From positions 1 through 64,000 of the forward strand of contig VYDI01000043.1 of NCBI GenBank assembly GCA_009843505.1: DNA of 64,000 nucleotides, given 5' to 3'. The notes under the pieces were generated by a model, which saw nothing but the letters and a program-made list of their open reading frames with translations, did not search any database and was not told where the DNA came from. Source of the stretch: Holophagales bacterium (GTDB lineage: Bacteria; Acidobacteriota; Thermoanaerobaculia; Multivoradales; Multivoraceae). Made by a program: the position numbers and the translations under genes. Of the stretch, positions 34,961 through 43,496 are shown one piece after another. The first letter of the stretch is position 1; the number at the start of each line of letters is the position of its first letter.

Positions 34961-35001
34961 CACTGGGTGCGCCGGCGTCCTCGCCGGCATTCGCCGACGC
35001 C
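34961..35001 (+). repeat. REP-like palindromic element, copy C
   Basis: CACTGGGTGCGCCGGCGTCC is followed by a GCCGGC arm and a shortened GCGTC/GACGC stem. It separates convergent genes and ends at the stop codon of the SUMF1-like gene. The preceding TCGCACAC is shared with copy A. Confidence 0.75.
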
Positions 35002-35654
35002 TAGCCCCGGATGCGGAAAGAGCGGGCGACCCGGAAGCCTGTTTCGTCGGATGCGAAACCGGGTGCCTCGTGCCTTGTCGGGGCGGGGTTGAGTTCTTGT
35101 GGCGGTAGGCGGAAGGAGCCGCCGCAGAGCGTGCGTTGGTCGTTGGTGTGGGGGCCATCGGCGACCCACTCCCAGACGCTGCCCAGCATGCCGTGAAGGC
35201 CGAAGTCGTTCGCCTGCCGGTGCTCAGGGTGCTGGACGCGGCCGTCGGAGTTGCCGGCGTGCCAGCAGTGGCTGTCGATGGCTTCGGGATTGGCAGTCCA
35301 GATGGCCTCTTCGTCCGGCGCAGAGGAACCCCGGCAGGCGTAGAGCCACTCTGCTCGGGTCGGCAGTCTCATCGGCTTGCGTGATACCTCGGCGTACCAG
35401 CGGCAGTAGGCGTCGGCCTGGTTCCAACTGATGCCGACGGCGAGGTCCCGGTCACCGGAAGAGAGCGGGGATCGCCGGTGGCCGGGGTCGAAGGCCTCGA
35501 ACTGCTCGTTCGTCACCGGCCACTTGCTGAGGTAGAAGGGCTCGACCGTCACCGTTCGTCCGTCGATCAGGAGCCCGCCGCCCGGCACGAGCCAGAGGAT
35601 CGTGCGCGGGACGTGGGCGTAGGAGCGGGGCAGCGGGTTGCTGCTGCTGGCCAC
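35001..35654 (-). CDS. Formylglycine-generating-enzyme-fold (SUMF1) protein
   Basis: 217 residues, GTG start. FGE-sulfatase fold: VTVEPFYLSKWPVTNEQFEAF, VGISWNQADAYCRWYAE, RLPTRAEWLYACRG, LGSVWEWVADG, LCGGSFR and the final ETGFRVAR. True formylglycine-generating enzymes carry a Cys pair near the C-terminal RGGSW region; here only one Cys (TLCGGS) is present. It may therefore not oxidise sulfatase Cys and could be another SUMF1-fold enzyme. It ends the 20-kb minus-strand run, behind the radical SAM gene. Confidence 0.8.
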   Translation of the reverse strand: MASSSNPLPRSYAHVPRTILWLVPGGGLLIDGRTVTVEPFYLSKWPVTNEQFEAFDPGHRRSPLSSGDRDLAVGISWNQADAYCRWYAEVSRKPMRLPTRAEWLYACRGSSAPDEEAIWTANPEAIDSHCWHAGNSDGRVQHPEHRQANDFGLHGMLGSVWEWVADGPHTNDQRTLCGGSFRLPPQELNPAPTRHEAPGFASDETGFRVARSFRIRG

Positions 35655-35682
35655 GACCTCTAACCCGGGCTGCTTACGCCGT

Positions 35683-37053
35683 TCAGGAAGGGCGGCTGCC
35701 GAAGACCTTCGGCGTCGGCATCCGGGCGCGAATCGACTCGAGTTCGTCGACCGTCACGGTCGAGATCCCGTTCTTGCGACAGTGGGACTCGACCGAGCGT
35801 ACGACCATGCCGCGAACGAAGGCCGGCACCCGCTTCATGCGAGCCTCGGCTTCGGGCTCCCAGGCGATGCTGGTCGAACTGTCTTCGCCGTAGCGCGCGA
35901 GAGAGGCCAGCCCCGTGCGGTCGCCGAACGCCTGCAGTTGATCCGCGGTGAACGAGCCGGGCTCGTGGGTGCAGAGCGGATCCTCCGCCATCAGGTCGCC
36001 GGTCATTCCGAAGGCCCGCGCCCGGCAGCCGCCGCAGACCGTCGACAGTTCGCAGGAGCCGCAACGGCCGCCGAGATCGTTGCGGCGCCGGATCGACTGG
36101 AAGAGGTCGGAGTCGTTCCACAGCTCCGAGAGCGTCGACCGCTTGAGGCTGCCGCCGAACACCGGCAGGTAGGGGCAGGGCGTGACGTCGCCGTTGGGTC
36201 GGATCCCCATGTAGTGGGTTCCGGCCGGGCAGCCGCCGGCGCCGCCGTCGTACGCCTTGAGGAAGGGCGAGTCCGGGTCCCCCGCGAGCAACTGGCGGAC
36301 GTAGTGGGGCGCGCACTTCGCGTTGACGACCATGCGCCCGCGGTAGTTGCGCTGGATGGACGTGAGGGCGGCCAGCACGTCGTCGTAGTCTGACGGTGAA
36401 AGGTCGGACACGAACTGGCCGCGGCCGGTCGGAACCAGGAAGTACAGGTTCCAGACCCGGGCCGCCAGTTCGCTGTAGGCGAACTCGGCGATCTCCTCGA
36501 GCTGACCCCGGTTGTGAGCCCCGGCCGTGGTCTGGATGATGAAGGGCAACCCCGCCGTGGCGAGGTGCCCGGCGCCGTCGACCGTGTTCTGCCAGGCGCC
36601 GCGAACCCGCCGGAAGCCGTCGTGGACCTCGGCGTCGAGGGCGTCGAGCGACAGGGCGAGACCGCGGACACCCTCGCCGGCCAGAATCCGGGCCAGGTTC
36701 TCGGTGATGCGCACGCCGTTGCTGCCGACGACGACCCACAAGTCGCGCTCTGCCGCGTAGCGCACGATCTCCAGGATGTCCCGGCGCAGCAGCGGCTCGC
36801 CGCCGGTGAGGATGACCAGGGCTTCGGGAGCGAACTCGCAGATGTCGTCGATCACCTTGCGGCACTCGTCGGTCGAGAGCTCCGAGCGGTCGGCGAAGTT
36901 CGCGGTCTGGACCAGAGGCTTGCCGCCGGCGTCGAGGTAGCAGTGCTCGCAGGCCAGGTTGCAGCGGTAAGTCAGGTTCCAGGAGATGACGTACGGACGC
37001 GCGAAGGCGGCCGGATTCACGCTCGGCTGCCGCTCCAGGGGTGACACCGTCAT
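35683..37053 (-). CDS. Radical SAM/SPASM protein with C-terminal PCP_red domain
   Basis: 456 residues. The radical SAM cluster motif is CNLACEHC near residues 31-38, followed by LILTGGEPLLRRD-type SAM-binding (VILTGGEPLL). The SPASM region has C-x-A-G, CPYLP, and CGSCELSTVCGGCRARA for auxiliary Fe-S clusters. From about 395, WEPEAEARMKRVPAFVRGMV is a PCP_red domain, as in light-independent protochlorophyllide reductase subunits. The architecture resembles NirJ/AhbD-type tetrapyrrole enzymes and the TIGR04053 group. Its substrate, peptide or heme precursor, is unclear. It lies 18 bases after the PCP_red zinc-ribbon gene. Confidence 0.85.
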   Translation of the reverse strand: MTVSPLERQPSVNPAAFARPYVISWNLTYRCNLACEHCYLDAGGKPLVQTANFADRSELSTDECRKVIDDICEFAPEALVILTGGEPLLRRDILEIVRYAAERDLWVVVGSNGVRITENLARILAGEGVRGLALSLDALDAEVHDGFRRVRGAWQNTVDGAGHLATAGLPFIIQTTAGAHNRGQLEEIAEFAYSELAARVWNLYFLVPTGRGQFVSDLSPSDYDDVLAALTSIQRNYRGRMVVNAKCAPHYVRQLLAGDPDSPFLKAYDGGAGGCPAGTHYMGIRPNGDVTPCPYLPVFGGSLKRSTLSELWNDSDLFQSIRRRNDLGGRCGSCELSTVCGGCRARAFGMTGDLMAEDPLCTHEPGSFTADQLQAFGDRTGLASLARYGEDSSTSIAWEPEAEARMKRVPAFVRGMVVRSVESHCRKNGISTVTVDELESIRARMPTPKVFGSRPS

Positions 37054-37071
37054 CGGTAACTCCAGGCGAGG

Positions 37072-37551
37072 TCAGGCGATGCCGAAGAACGAGCGGGCGC
37101 GTTCCAGGACGGCGGCGTCCACCTCTTCGTAGCCGTGGTCCTCGGCGAACTTCTCGATACCCGCGACCGCCGAGGCGCGGACGATGTCCGGAATGTTGGC
37201 GAGCCGCTCGCGGGCCTCCGCGGTCCATGGAATGCCCTCCGGGCCGCCGTTGCCGCTCTCGACCGGGCTGGCGTTCTCCCCGGCCCGTGTCCCGGTCATC
37301 GGAACGCCCATGTCGGCCAGCATGCCGGTGAACGGGCACTTCGACGCGGCCGCGGCCGTCTCGGGATCTTCCGTTGTGCCGATCTTCACGCCGAGCGATC
37401 CGACCACCTGAGTCTCGTGTGGGTTCGTCATCATCGCCATCTCGGCTGAGCAGGCGGGGCAGGCGTAGACCAGTGCGACCGAGCCGCCCTCGGGGCCGAT
37501 CGCGTGCTTGAGCTTCATCTGCTCGTCGCAGGGTACGCAGAGGAACTTCAT
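37072..37551 (-). CDS. Small zinc-ribbon / PCP_red protein
   Basis: 159 residues. The N-terminus has CVPC and CPAC about 28 residues apart, a likely zinc ribbon. A K-C-P-F motif lies near residue 72, similar to heme-regulatory CP motifs. The C-terminal 50 residues (IPWTAEARERLANIPDIVRA) are a PCP_red domain. It sits between the Mrp ATPase and the radical SAM/PCP_red enzyme in one operon (12- and 18-base gaps). The same two elements, C-P-F and PCP_red, occur in the Usp fusion at 43.5-45.7 kb. It may be a metal or tetrapyrrole carrier; function unknown. Confidence 0.7.
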   Translation of the reverse strand: MKFLCVPCDEQMKLKHAIGPEGGSVALVYACPACSAEMAMMTNPHETQVVGSLGVKIGTTEDPETAAAASKCPFTGMLADMGVPMTGTRAGENASPVESGNGGPEGIPWTAEARERLANIPDIVRASAVAGIEKFAEDHGYEEVDAAVLERARSFFGIA

Positions 37552-37563
37552 CAGGTCTCCGGA

Positions 37564-38442
37564 TCAGCCGGCCCGGCGCTCGGCGAGGCCGTTCAGGATT
37601 GAGTCGGCGGCGGTCTCGATGGCGCGGACCGCCGGCCCCCGCGGCAACTCCGGGTCGCCGGCATCGGAGGCCGCGGCCAATCGCGGATCGAACGGTATCG
37701 AAGCGAGCACCGGGAGTCCAAGCTCTGATGTCGCGCCGGCAGAGCCGTCGAACAGGGTCCTGACCTCGTCGCAGCTTCCGCAGTAGTAGCCGCTCATGTT
37801 CTCGATCACGCCGAGAGTCGCGTTTGGGGTTCGCCGCAATGCGGCGGCCGAACGCGCCACGACGCCTCGTGCCAGTGCGGTCGGAATGGAGACGAGGACG
37901 AAACGGGCTCCGGGTCCCAGGACTTCGGCGTACTGGAGCGTGCGCTCGGCGCCTGGCGGCAGGTCGACCAGGAGCACGTCGAGACGTCCCCAGTCGACCA
38001 GGCCGAGCAACTGCTGGAACAGGTTGAACTCGCGGGTCGCGCGCCAGACATGGGAGTCGCCGCGGGCAACGCTGGCGAAGTCCAGGTCCTCCGATTCGGG
38101 CACTGCGGAGCCCATCGACACGACGCCGAGTCCGGTCGCGGTGCGCGGCAGTGCCATGCCGCGCCCGCCTGGAAGCAAAGCCGCGTTCTCGAGGCCGGCC
38201 AGGCGGGCCTGGCAGGGGCCATTCAGGTCGGCGTCGAGGACGGCGCAGCGGTGGCCGCGGCGCTCCATCGCGAGGGCCAGTTGCATCGTCAGCGTGCTCT
38301 TGCCGACGCCGCCCTTGCCCGAACCGATGGCGACGATGTACTCGATCCCGGCCAGGGCCTCGGCGATGCGCTCGCGCTGCCGGCCGACCTGGCCGGCGAT
38401 GTCGGAACCGCCGTCCTCGATCAGGTCGAAGTAGCTCTTCAT
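37564..38442 (-). CDS. Mrp/NBP35-family P-loop ATPase
   Basis: 292 residues from the ATG at 38442; the open frame extends further but overlaps the GNAT gene. Deviant Walker A GSGKGGVGKST, switch AVLDADLNGP, Walker B VLLVDLPPG. A CxxC (YYCGSCDE) near 235 takes the place of the Fe-S binding CPxC of Mrp proteins. Such ATPases carry and deliver Fe-S clusters. It is followed by two genes for PCP_red proteins, one of them a radical SAM enzyme, so it may load clusters there. Confidence 0.87.
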   Translation of the reverse strand: MKSYFDLIEDGGSDIAGQVGRQRERIAEALAGIEYIVAIGSGKGGVGKSTLTMQLALAMERRGHRCAVLDADLNGPCQARLAGLENAALLPGGRGMALPRTATGLGVVSMGSAVPESEDLDFASVARGDSHVWRATREFNLFQQLLGLVDWGRLDVLLVDLPPGAERTLQYAEVLGPGARFVLVSIPTALARGVVARSAAALRRTPNATLGVIENMSGYYCGSCDEVRTLFDGSAGATSELGLPVLASIPFDPRLAAASDAGDPELPRGPAVRAIETAADSILNGLAERRAG

Positions 38443-38467
38443 CGCGGTAGAAAGAGTAACAAGGCCT

Positions 38468-39379
38468 TCAGGCGGGCGCTGCGTCGTTCTCGTAGCGAGT
38501 TGTTCTGGCGCCGGGTCTGAAGCCGACCTGCTCGAGGAGGCCGGCGGGGACTTCCGACGGATGGACCCGCGGCATGTGGAGCGGACGCCCGGCGCGGTCC
38601 GAGGCGACGGCGAGCAGCGGGCGCACCAGCGCGGGAACGGGCATCTTGCCGCCGAGGGCGAGCACCTCGAGCGGTGTCCCCGGCGGCGGGGTCGCCAGGA
38701 AGGGCAGGGGATTCTCCGCGTCGCCGTCGCCCCGGTGGAGCAGGTAGGCCTCGAAGTCCCGATCGGTGGCGATCGCAAGACCTTGCGGCCGCTCGCGGAG
38801 GTTCCGGATGCTCTGAGGAGCGCGCTGCCAGCAGCGGTCGAGCTCCGGGACGGCCTCGAAGTCCTCCTGCGAGACAAGCTCGGCGGCGGCGACATCGGCG
38901 ACCAGGTCGACGCCACCGACCGGGTCGACGCCGCCGGCCGGCGCCTCGGCCGCGCAGGTGTAGTCGGTCAGGACGTCCCGCCTTGTGAATCCGCAGGCTT
39001 CGAAGAAGCGGCGGCCGAGGGCGTCGTCGTCCGGTAGCTCGACGAGCATCAGGGTCGGTTCGAGGATCGCCATCTTCTGGCTCAGCGAAGTCATCATGTG
39101 GCGGCCGTGACCCCGGCGGCGGTGGTCCGGGTGGACGGCGACGTGGAGCACAAGGCTGGCGATCGGTTCCCGCTTGGCGGCGATCAGGACGCCGATGGGG
39201 TCGGGTCCTTCGAAGGCGACCATGCAACTGCTGGTCCAGAGGTTCATCTCGCGGCCCAGTCGCTTCATGTCGTCCACCGTCAGGCTCCAGGGCCGGGCGC
39301 CGGAGCCGGCGTTGCAGCGTTCGTACGCGTCGACGATGAGGGGGACGTCGTCCGAACGGCAGAAGCGGTAGGCGGTCAC
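38468..39379 (-). CDS. GNAT-family N-acetyltransferase, two-domain
   Basis: 303 residues. The N-terminal GNAT domain has the acetyl-CoA motif VHPDHRRRGHGRHMM and EACGFTRRDVLTDY. A C-terminal region (about 165-300) looks like a degenerate second GNAT-type fold (FEAYLLHRGDG, PALVRPLLAVA). It transfers an acetyl group to an unknown amine. It lies 5 bases after the MFS gene and 25 bases before the Mrp gene. Confidence 0.8.
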   Translation of the reverse strand: MTAYRFCRSDDVPLIVDAYERCNAGSGARPWSLTVDDMKRLGREMNLWTSSCMVAFEGPDPIGVLIAAKREPIASLVLHVAVHPDHRRRGHGRHMMTSLSQKMAILEPTLMLVELPDDDALGRRFFEACGFTRRDVLTDYTCAAEAPAGGVDPVGGVDLVADVAAAELVSQEDFEAVPELDRCWQRAPQSIRNLRERPQGLAIATDRDFEAYLLHRGDGDAENPLPFLATPPPGTPLEVLALGGKMPVPALVRPLLAVASDRAGRPLHMPRVHPSEVPAGLLEQVGFRPGARTTRYENDAAPA

Positions 39380-39383
39380 CCCG

Positions 39384-40733
39384 CTACTCCGTCCGCGGCG
39401 CCGCCGCGGTCGCGAGCCTCGCGGGGGAGGGCGGAGAACCGCTCGGCTCCTGTTCGGGTATGCGGAGGATCAGGAGGATCAGCATCGAGAAGAGGTACAG
39501 GCCGACGAACGTGGTGAAGGCCAGGTCGTAGCTGTTGAACCGATCGTAGACGTAGCCCGCGAAGGGGACGCCGAGCACCTGGATCGGCAGCAGCAGGGGA
39601 CTCATCAGGCCCATCACGCGGCCAAAGGAGCGGCGGCCGAAGCAGGCCCCGATCAGCGTTCCCCACAGCGGCATGATGCCGCCCATGCCGAGGCCGAAGA
39701 CGGCAACGGCGCCGAGGACCGCCGGATAGCTCTCGGCCCGCAGCAGGCCGGCGGCGCCGGAGCCCATCAGGCCGACCGCCAGCCACAAGGCGCCGCGACT
39801 GCTGAGCCGGTCGCTGATCCACCCGAACACGACCTTGCCCAGCACGCCCATGGCCGCGATGGTAGAGAGGCAGAAGGCTGCCTCGACCGGCGGGAAGCCC
39901 AGATCCGTCGCGTGGGCGATGATGTGGGTGAGGATGGCGGAGTTGGCGCAGAAGCACATCGACACGACGAGGACGATGACCCAGAAGTTGCGGTTCGCCA
40001 GCGGCTGCATCCAGTCGAGCCGAGGCCTGCGGGGTGGGGCGCCGCCGGCCGTCGGCAGGGGTGCGACGGGTTCGACGCCCGCCGGACCTTCGCCGGCCGC
40101 CGGCGCCGGCGTCCAGTCGCCGGCCAGGGAAGTCGCCGTTCCATCGGGGTGCAGGCCGACGTCCTCGGGACGGTCGACGACCCAGCGCCGCACCGCCGGC
40201 AGGACGAAGAGAAGGGTCAGCGCACCGTAGAGCACGAAGGTGCCGCGCCAGCCGATCAGGTCGATCAGGCGGGTCGCGACGGGAGCCATCACGACACCCG
40301 AGAGAGAGATGCCCATCGTGGCGATGCCGAGCGCCATGGCGCGCTGGCGTACGAACCAGTTGGCGACCAGGGTGGAGGCGGTCACCCCACCAATCAGTGC
40401 CGCGCCGAGAGCCAGGAAGGTGCCGAGGACCAGGTAGAACTGGACCAGGTTCTGGACCGTCGCAGTCAACAGCAGGCCGAGCGCCAGCAACCAGGCGCCG
40501 GCCGTCATGATCCGCTTCGCGTGTCCCTGGTCCAGGGCATGGCCCAGGAACGGCGCGACGAGGCCGTTGGTCACGCCGAACACGGCGACGCCGATGCCGA
40601 CGCCAACCCGGCCGCCCCCGAACTCGGAGGTCAGGGCGACGAAGAAGGCGCTGAACGAGTAGAAGCCGAAGCCGACGGAGACGAAGAGCGCCAGAAAGGA
40701 GACGAAGATGATCTTCCAGCCATGGAAGACCAT
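39384..40733 (-). CDS. MFS transporter, monocarboxylate/oxalate-formate type
   Basis: 449 residues with 12 predicted membrane segments and a long central loop (about 200-240). MVFHGWKIIFVSFLALFV at the start, FLGHALDQG, ANWFVRQRAMALGIA and GWISDRLSSRGALW match the OFA/MCT branch. It probably moves organic anions with protons. It lies 26 bases after the amidohydrolase gene, suggesting transport of that enzyme's substrate or product. Confidence 0.85.
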   Translation of the reverse strand: MVFHGWKIIFVSFLALFVSVGFGFYSFSAFFVALTSEFGGGRVGVGIGVAVFGVTNGLVAPFLGHALDQGHAKRIMTAGAWLLALGLLLTATVQNLVQFYLVLGTFLALGAALIGGVTASTLVANWFVRQRAMALGIATMGISLSGVVMAPVATRLIDLIGWRGTFVLYGALTLLFVLPAVRRWVVDRPEDVGLHPDGTATSLAGDWTPAPAAGEGPAGVEPVAPLPTAGGAPPRRPRLDWMQPLANRNFWVIVLVVSMCFCANSAILTHIIAHATDLGFPPVEAAFCLSTIAAMGVLGKVVFGWISDRLSSRGALWLAVGLMGSGAAGLLRAESYPAVLGAVAVFGLGMGGIMPLWGTLIGACFGRRSFGRVMGLMSPLLLPIQVLGVPFAGYVYDRFNSYDLAFTTFVGLYLFSMLILLILRIPEQEPSGSPPSPARLATAAAPRTE

Positions 40734-40758
40734 GCCGGTGGGGAGAGTCGGCAGGGCT

Positions 40759-41643
40759 CTAGGCCAGCAGGTCGTCCAGCTTGAAGACCGCTGCCGCGTT
40801 CTCGCGAAGGAACTTTGGCCAGACGTGGTCCCGCAGCGGCAGGTCGTCCATCTCGGTGAAGATGCGCTCGTAGGAGAGGCCGGGGAAGTAGCCCGCGTAC
40901 ATGAACTTGTTCGGTCCCCGCTTGTTGGCGAAATCGATCACGCTCTTGGGGTAGTGCTTGGGGGCCCAGGCCGAGGGCGAGTAGTAGAGGTTCGGCCACT
41001 TGAGCATCAGCTTGACGCACAGGTCGGTCCACGGATCGCCGCCGTGGCGCATGACGACCCGGAGCTCCGGGAAGAACCAGGCGACCTCGTCGAGCAGACC
41101 GGGGTACTGGCACTTGTAGGGGACGCGCGGCCCCGGTACGCCGACCAGCATGTTGATCGGGATGTCCAGCTCGATGCACTTGGCGTAGATCGGGTAGAAG
41201 CGCTTGTCGTCGATCGGCACCTGGGGATGGGCCAGGCACGGCGCGGCCGAAGCGGCGCGGATCGCGGGGTGGAGGTTGACGGTCGCCTCTAGCGCTCGGA
41301 CGCCGTCCATGCCGGCGTTCGGATCGACGCCGACGGCGCCGAAGAAGCGCCCGGGGAACTCCTCGAACACCGCAAGCGCCGGCTCCGGGTTCTGGGCGCT
41401 GACGCCGATCTGGGCGATCCGGACGCCGAACGCGTCCATCATCGCGACGACGTCGGCCGCCGTCCAGGCCTTGTCCATGCGCCGTCCGGCATCCTTGAAC
41501 AGGTACTGGGCCGGATGGTGTGAGAAGTCCTCCGTCCCCCGGTCACGGCTGAGCCGGCGCACCGCCTCCATGCCCATGCCGGCGCCGCCGGCCGGGATGT
41601 CGAGAAACAGGTCGACGACGCCGATGTTCTTTGGTCTGCCCAT
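40759..41643 (-). CDS. Amidohydrolase family protein (2-amino-3-carboxymuconate decarboxylase-like)
   Basis: 294 residues from the ATG at 41643. The fold resembles amidohydrolase_2 enzymes: VDLFLDIPAG near the start, FFGAVGVDPNAGMDGVRAL, YAKCIELDIPINM, ELRVVMRHGGDPWTDL and KFMYAGYFPGLSYERI near the end. The first His-x-His pair of the metal site is not evident, so catalysis may differ. The gene starts 2 bases after the TolB-like gene and precedes the MFS gene. Confidence 0.78.
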   Translation of the reverse strand: MGRPKNIGVVDLFLDIPAGGAGMGMEAVRRLSRDRGTEDFSHHPAQYLFKDAGRRMDKAWTAADVVAMMDAFGVRIAQIGVSAQNPEPALAVFEEFPGRFFGAVGVDPNAGMDGVRALEATVNLHPAIRAASAAPCLAHPQVPIDDKRFYPIYAKCIELDIPINMLVGVPGPRVPYKCQYPGLLDEVAWFFPELRVVMRHGGDPWTDLCVKLMLKWPNLYYSPSAWAPKHYPKSVIDFANKRGPNKFMYAGYFPGLSYERIFTEMDDLPLRDHVWPKFLRENAAAVFKLDDLLA

Positions 41644-41645
41644 GT

Positions 41646-43496
41646 TCACTCCTGGTTCGGTTCCGGGTTGGCGCCTGTGCTTCCGGCCGCGAGGACGACG
41701 ACCTCGATGGCGGCCTCGCGCATCGTGACCGCGAGTGTGCGTCCGTCCGGGCTCACGCTCGGCTGGAGTGCTCCGATCGCGCCGGTCGTGACCTGTTCCG
41801 TGGCGCCGGTGGCGATAGCCACCCGCCACACCTGGAAGGGCCCGAAGCGGTCGTTGCGCGAGTAGAAGAGCGACGCGCCGTCGGCGCTCCACTCGGGCGC
41901 GCTGTAGGGCTCGCCGTTGGCGAAGGAGAGAACGGCCGTGGGGGTCCCACCCGCGGCCGGCACCGTGTAGACGGTGACGCGTCCGTCCTCGAACGAGCGT
42001 CCGTAGAAGGCCAGCCGCTCGCCGTCCGGCGAGTAGCGGGCGCCCATGGCATAGCCCTGGAATCCGTCGAGCGGGACGCGGACAGGGTCGCCGATTGCGA
42101 GCCCCGTGGTGGGATCGACGGCGATCGTGTACACGGACCCCGGGTTCCCCTCGAGCGGCGGGCCGTTGCTGCTGAAGGCGAGCGCCCGCCCGTCCGGGCT
42201 CCAGTCCGGCTCGCCGGTGTCCGCGCCCGGTCCGAACCGCGTGAGTCGTGTGGGTCGCTCGCTGCCGTCGACCGGGACGAGCCATATGTCGTCGCTCTGC
42301 TCCAGGTGCCCGTGGAAGGCGAGCCACCGGCCGTCGGGCGACCACGCGGCGCCGTAGTCCTCGTGCTCCTCCGAGAGGAGCGTCCGGACCGTACCCGTCG
42401 GGACGCCGTCCGCGTCGAGGTCGACAGCGCCCAGGTCGAAGTCGATCGGCATACGGAGGCGTCGCCAGGAGAACGTGGTGAAACCAAGCGCCCCTCCGTC
42501 GGGGCGCCAGGAAGGCAGAAAGGCGCTCGTGCCGCCTGCCGTCGTCACGTCGACGGGTTCCCCTCCGGTCACCGGAACGAGGCCCACCGCGGTGCGCGTG
42601 TGGTACACGCTGAGGGCGACGCGACCGTCGGCCAGCGGCGTGACCGCGAGCACGTCATGGTCGTCGTGCGTCAGCCGCTCGGCCGGGCTGCCGTCCAGCG
42701 GCACGCGCCAGCCGACCAGGAACGAGTCGTCGGGCCCCGCCGCCGCCAGGTAGAGCGCTTCGCCCGTGGGGGACCATTCCACGCGGCTGTCCCATCCGAA
42801 CCGGAAGTCGGCGGCGAGCGTGCGCGCCTCGCCCGTCGCGATCTCCGACACGGCCAGGTCCGCCCGGTATCCGCCGGCGACCTGAAGGAACGCGACCGAG
42901 CGTCCGTCGGGGGATCGAACGGGCGCGGCCCATCCTTCGGCGCTCTCGACGAGCACGGTCGCCTGGTCGAGGCCAGGCGCATACGCGACCCAGGCGGAGT
43001 CTTCGCCCCCCTCGGCATCGGCGGAGTCGTGCCGAAGCGCGGTCACGGTCCCGTCGGGCAGCAGTCGCGGATGGTCGACGCGGGCGTTCCCGGGATCCAC
43101 GATGCGCGACTCCTGGCCGGTGTTCGGGTCCAGGGTCCAGACCCCGTGACTTTCGGGCCGGCGGTCGACGTACACGACGCGCGAACCGTCGGGCGACCAG
43201 GTCACCCGGAACCGTTCCGCCGGCGTTGTCGTCAACACGCGGCCGACCCCGGTGGCGACGTCGTAGACCGTCAGCGATCTGGCGCCCGCGGCAAAGTCGG
43301 CGAACACGACCCGGTCGCCCGCAGGCGACGGGATGCCCGGGTAGGCGTCGTAGAGGTCCGTGTGGACGTGTCGCGCGAGCACGACGTCCCGGATCTCCTC
43401 AACGTCGTTTCCGCACGCCGTCGCCGCGAGGAGCGGCACCGCCAGCAGGCAGCGGGACACAGCCCACCGACGCCAGGACCGCCGCGGAGACTGCAC
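41646..43496 (-). CDS. TolB-like beta-propeller lipoprotein
   Basis: 616 residues. The N-terminus (WAVSRCLLAVPLLAATACGN) is a lipoprotein signal. The rest is a run of PD40/TolB blades with the pattern WSPDGxxVVYVD, WSPTGEALYLA, WRPDGGALGFT, WSPDGRWLAFHG, WSPDGRALAFSS, YSPDGERLAFYG and WSADGASLFYS. These form one or two propellers in the periplasm, a fold used for protein binding. Function here is unknown. It begins at the base after the Usp-fusion gene ends and runs into the amidohydrolase gene. Confidence 0.87.
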   Translation of the reverse strand: MQSPRRSWRRWAVSRCLLAVPLLAATACGNDVEEIRDVVLARHVHTDLYDAYPGIPSPAGDRVVFADFAAGARSLTVYDVATGVGRVLTTTPAERFRVTWSPDGSRVVYVDRRPESHGVWTLDPNTGQESRIVDPGNARVDHPRLLPDGTVTALRHDSADAEGGEDSAWVAYAPGLDQATVLVESAEGWAAPVRSPDGRSVAFLQVAGGYRADLAVSEIATGEARTLAADFRFGWDSRVEWSPTGEALYLAAAGPDDSFLVGWRVPLDGSPAERLTHDDHDVLAVTPLADGRVALSVYHTRTAVGLVPVTGGEPVDVTTAGGTSAFLPSWRPDGGALGFTTFSWRRLRMPIDFDLGAVDLDADGVPTGTVRTLLSEEHEDYGAAWSPDGRWLAFHGHLEQSDDIWLVPVDGSERPTRLTRFGPGADTGEPDWSPDGRALAFSSNGPPLEGNPGSVYTIAVDPTTGLAIGDPVRVPLDGFQGYAMGARYSPDGERLAFYGRSFEDGRVTVYTVPAAGGTPTAVLSFANGEPYSAPEWSADGASLFYSRNDRFGPFQVWRVAIATGATEQVTTGAIGALQPSVSPDGRTLAVTMREAAIEVVVLAAGSTGANPEPNQE

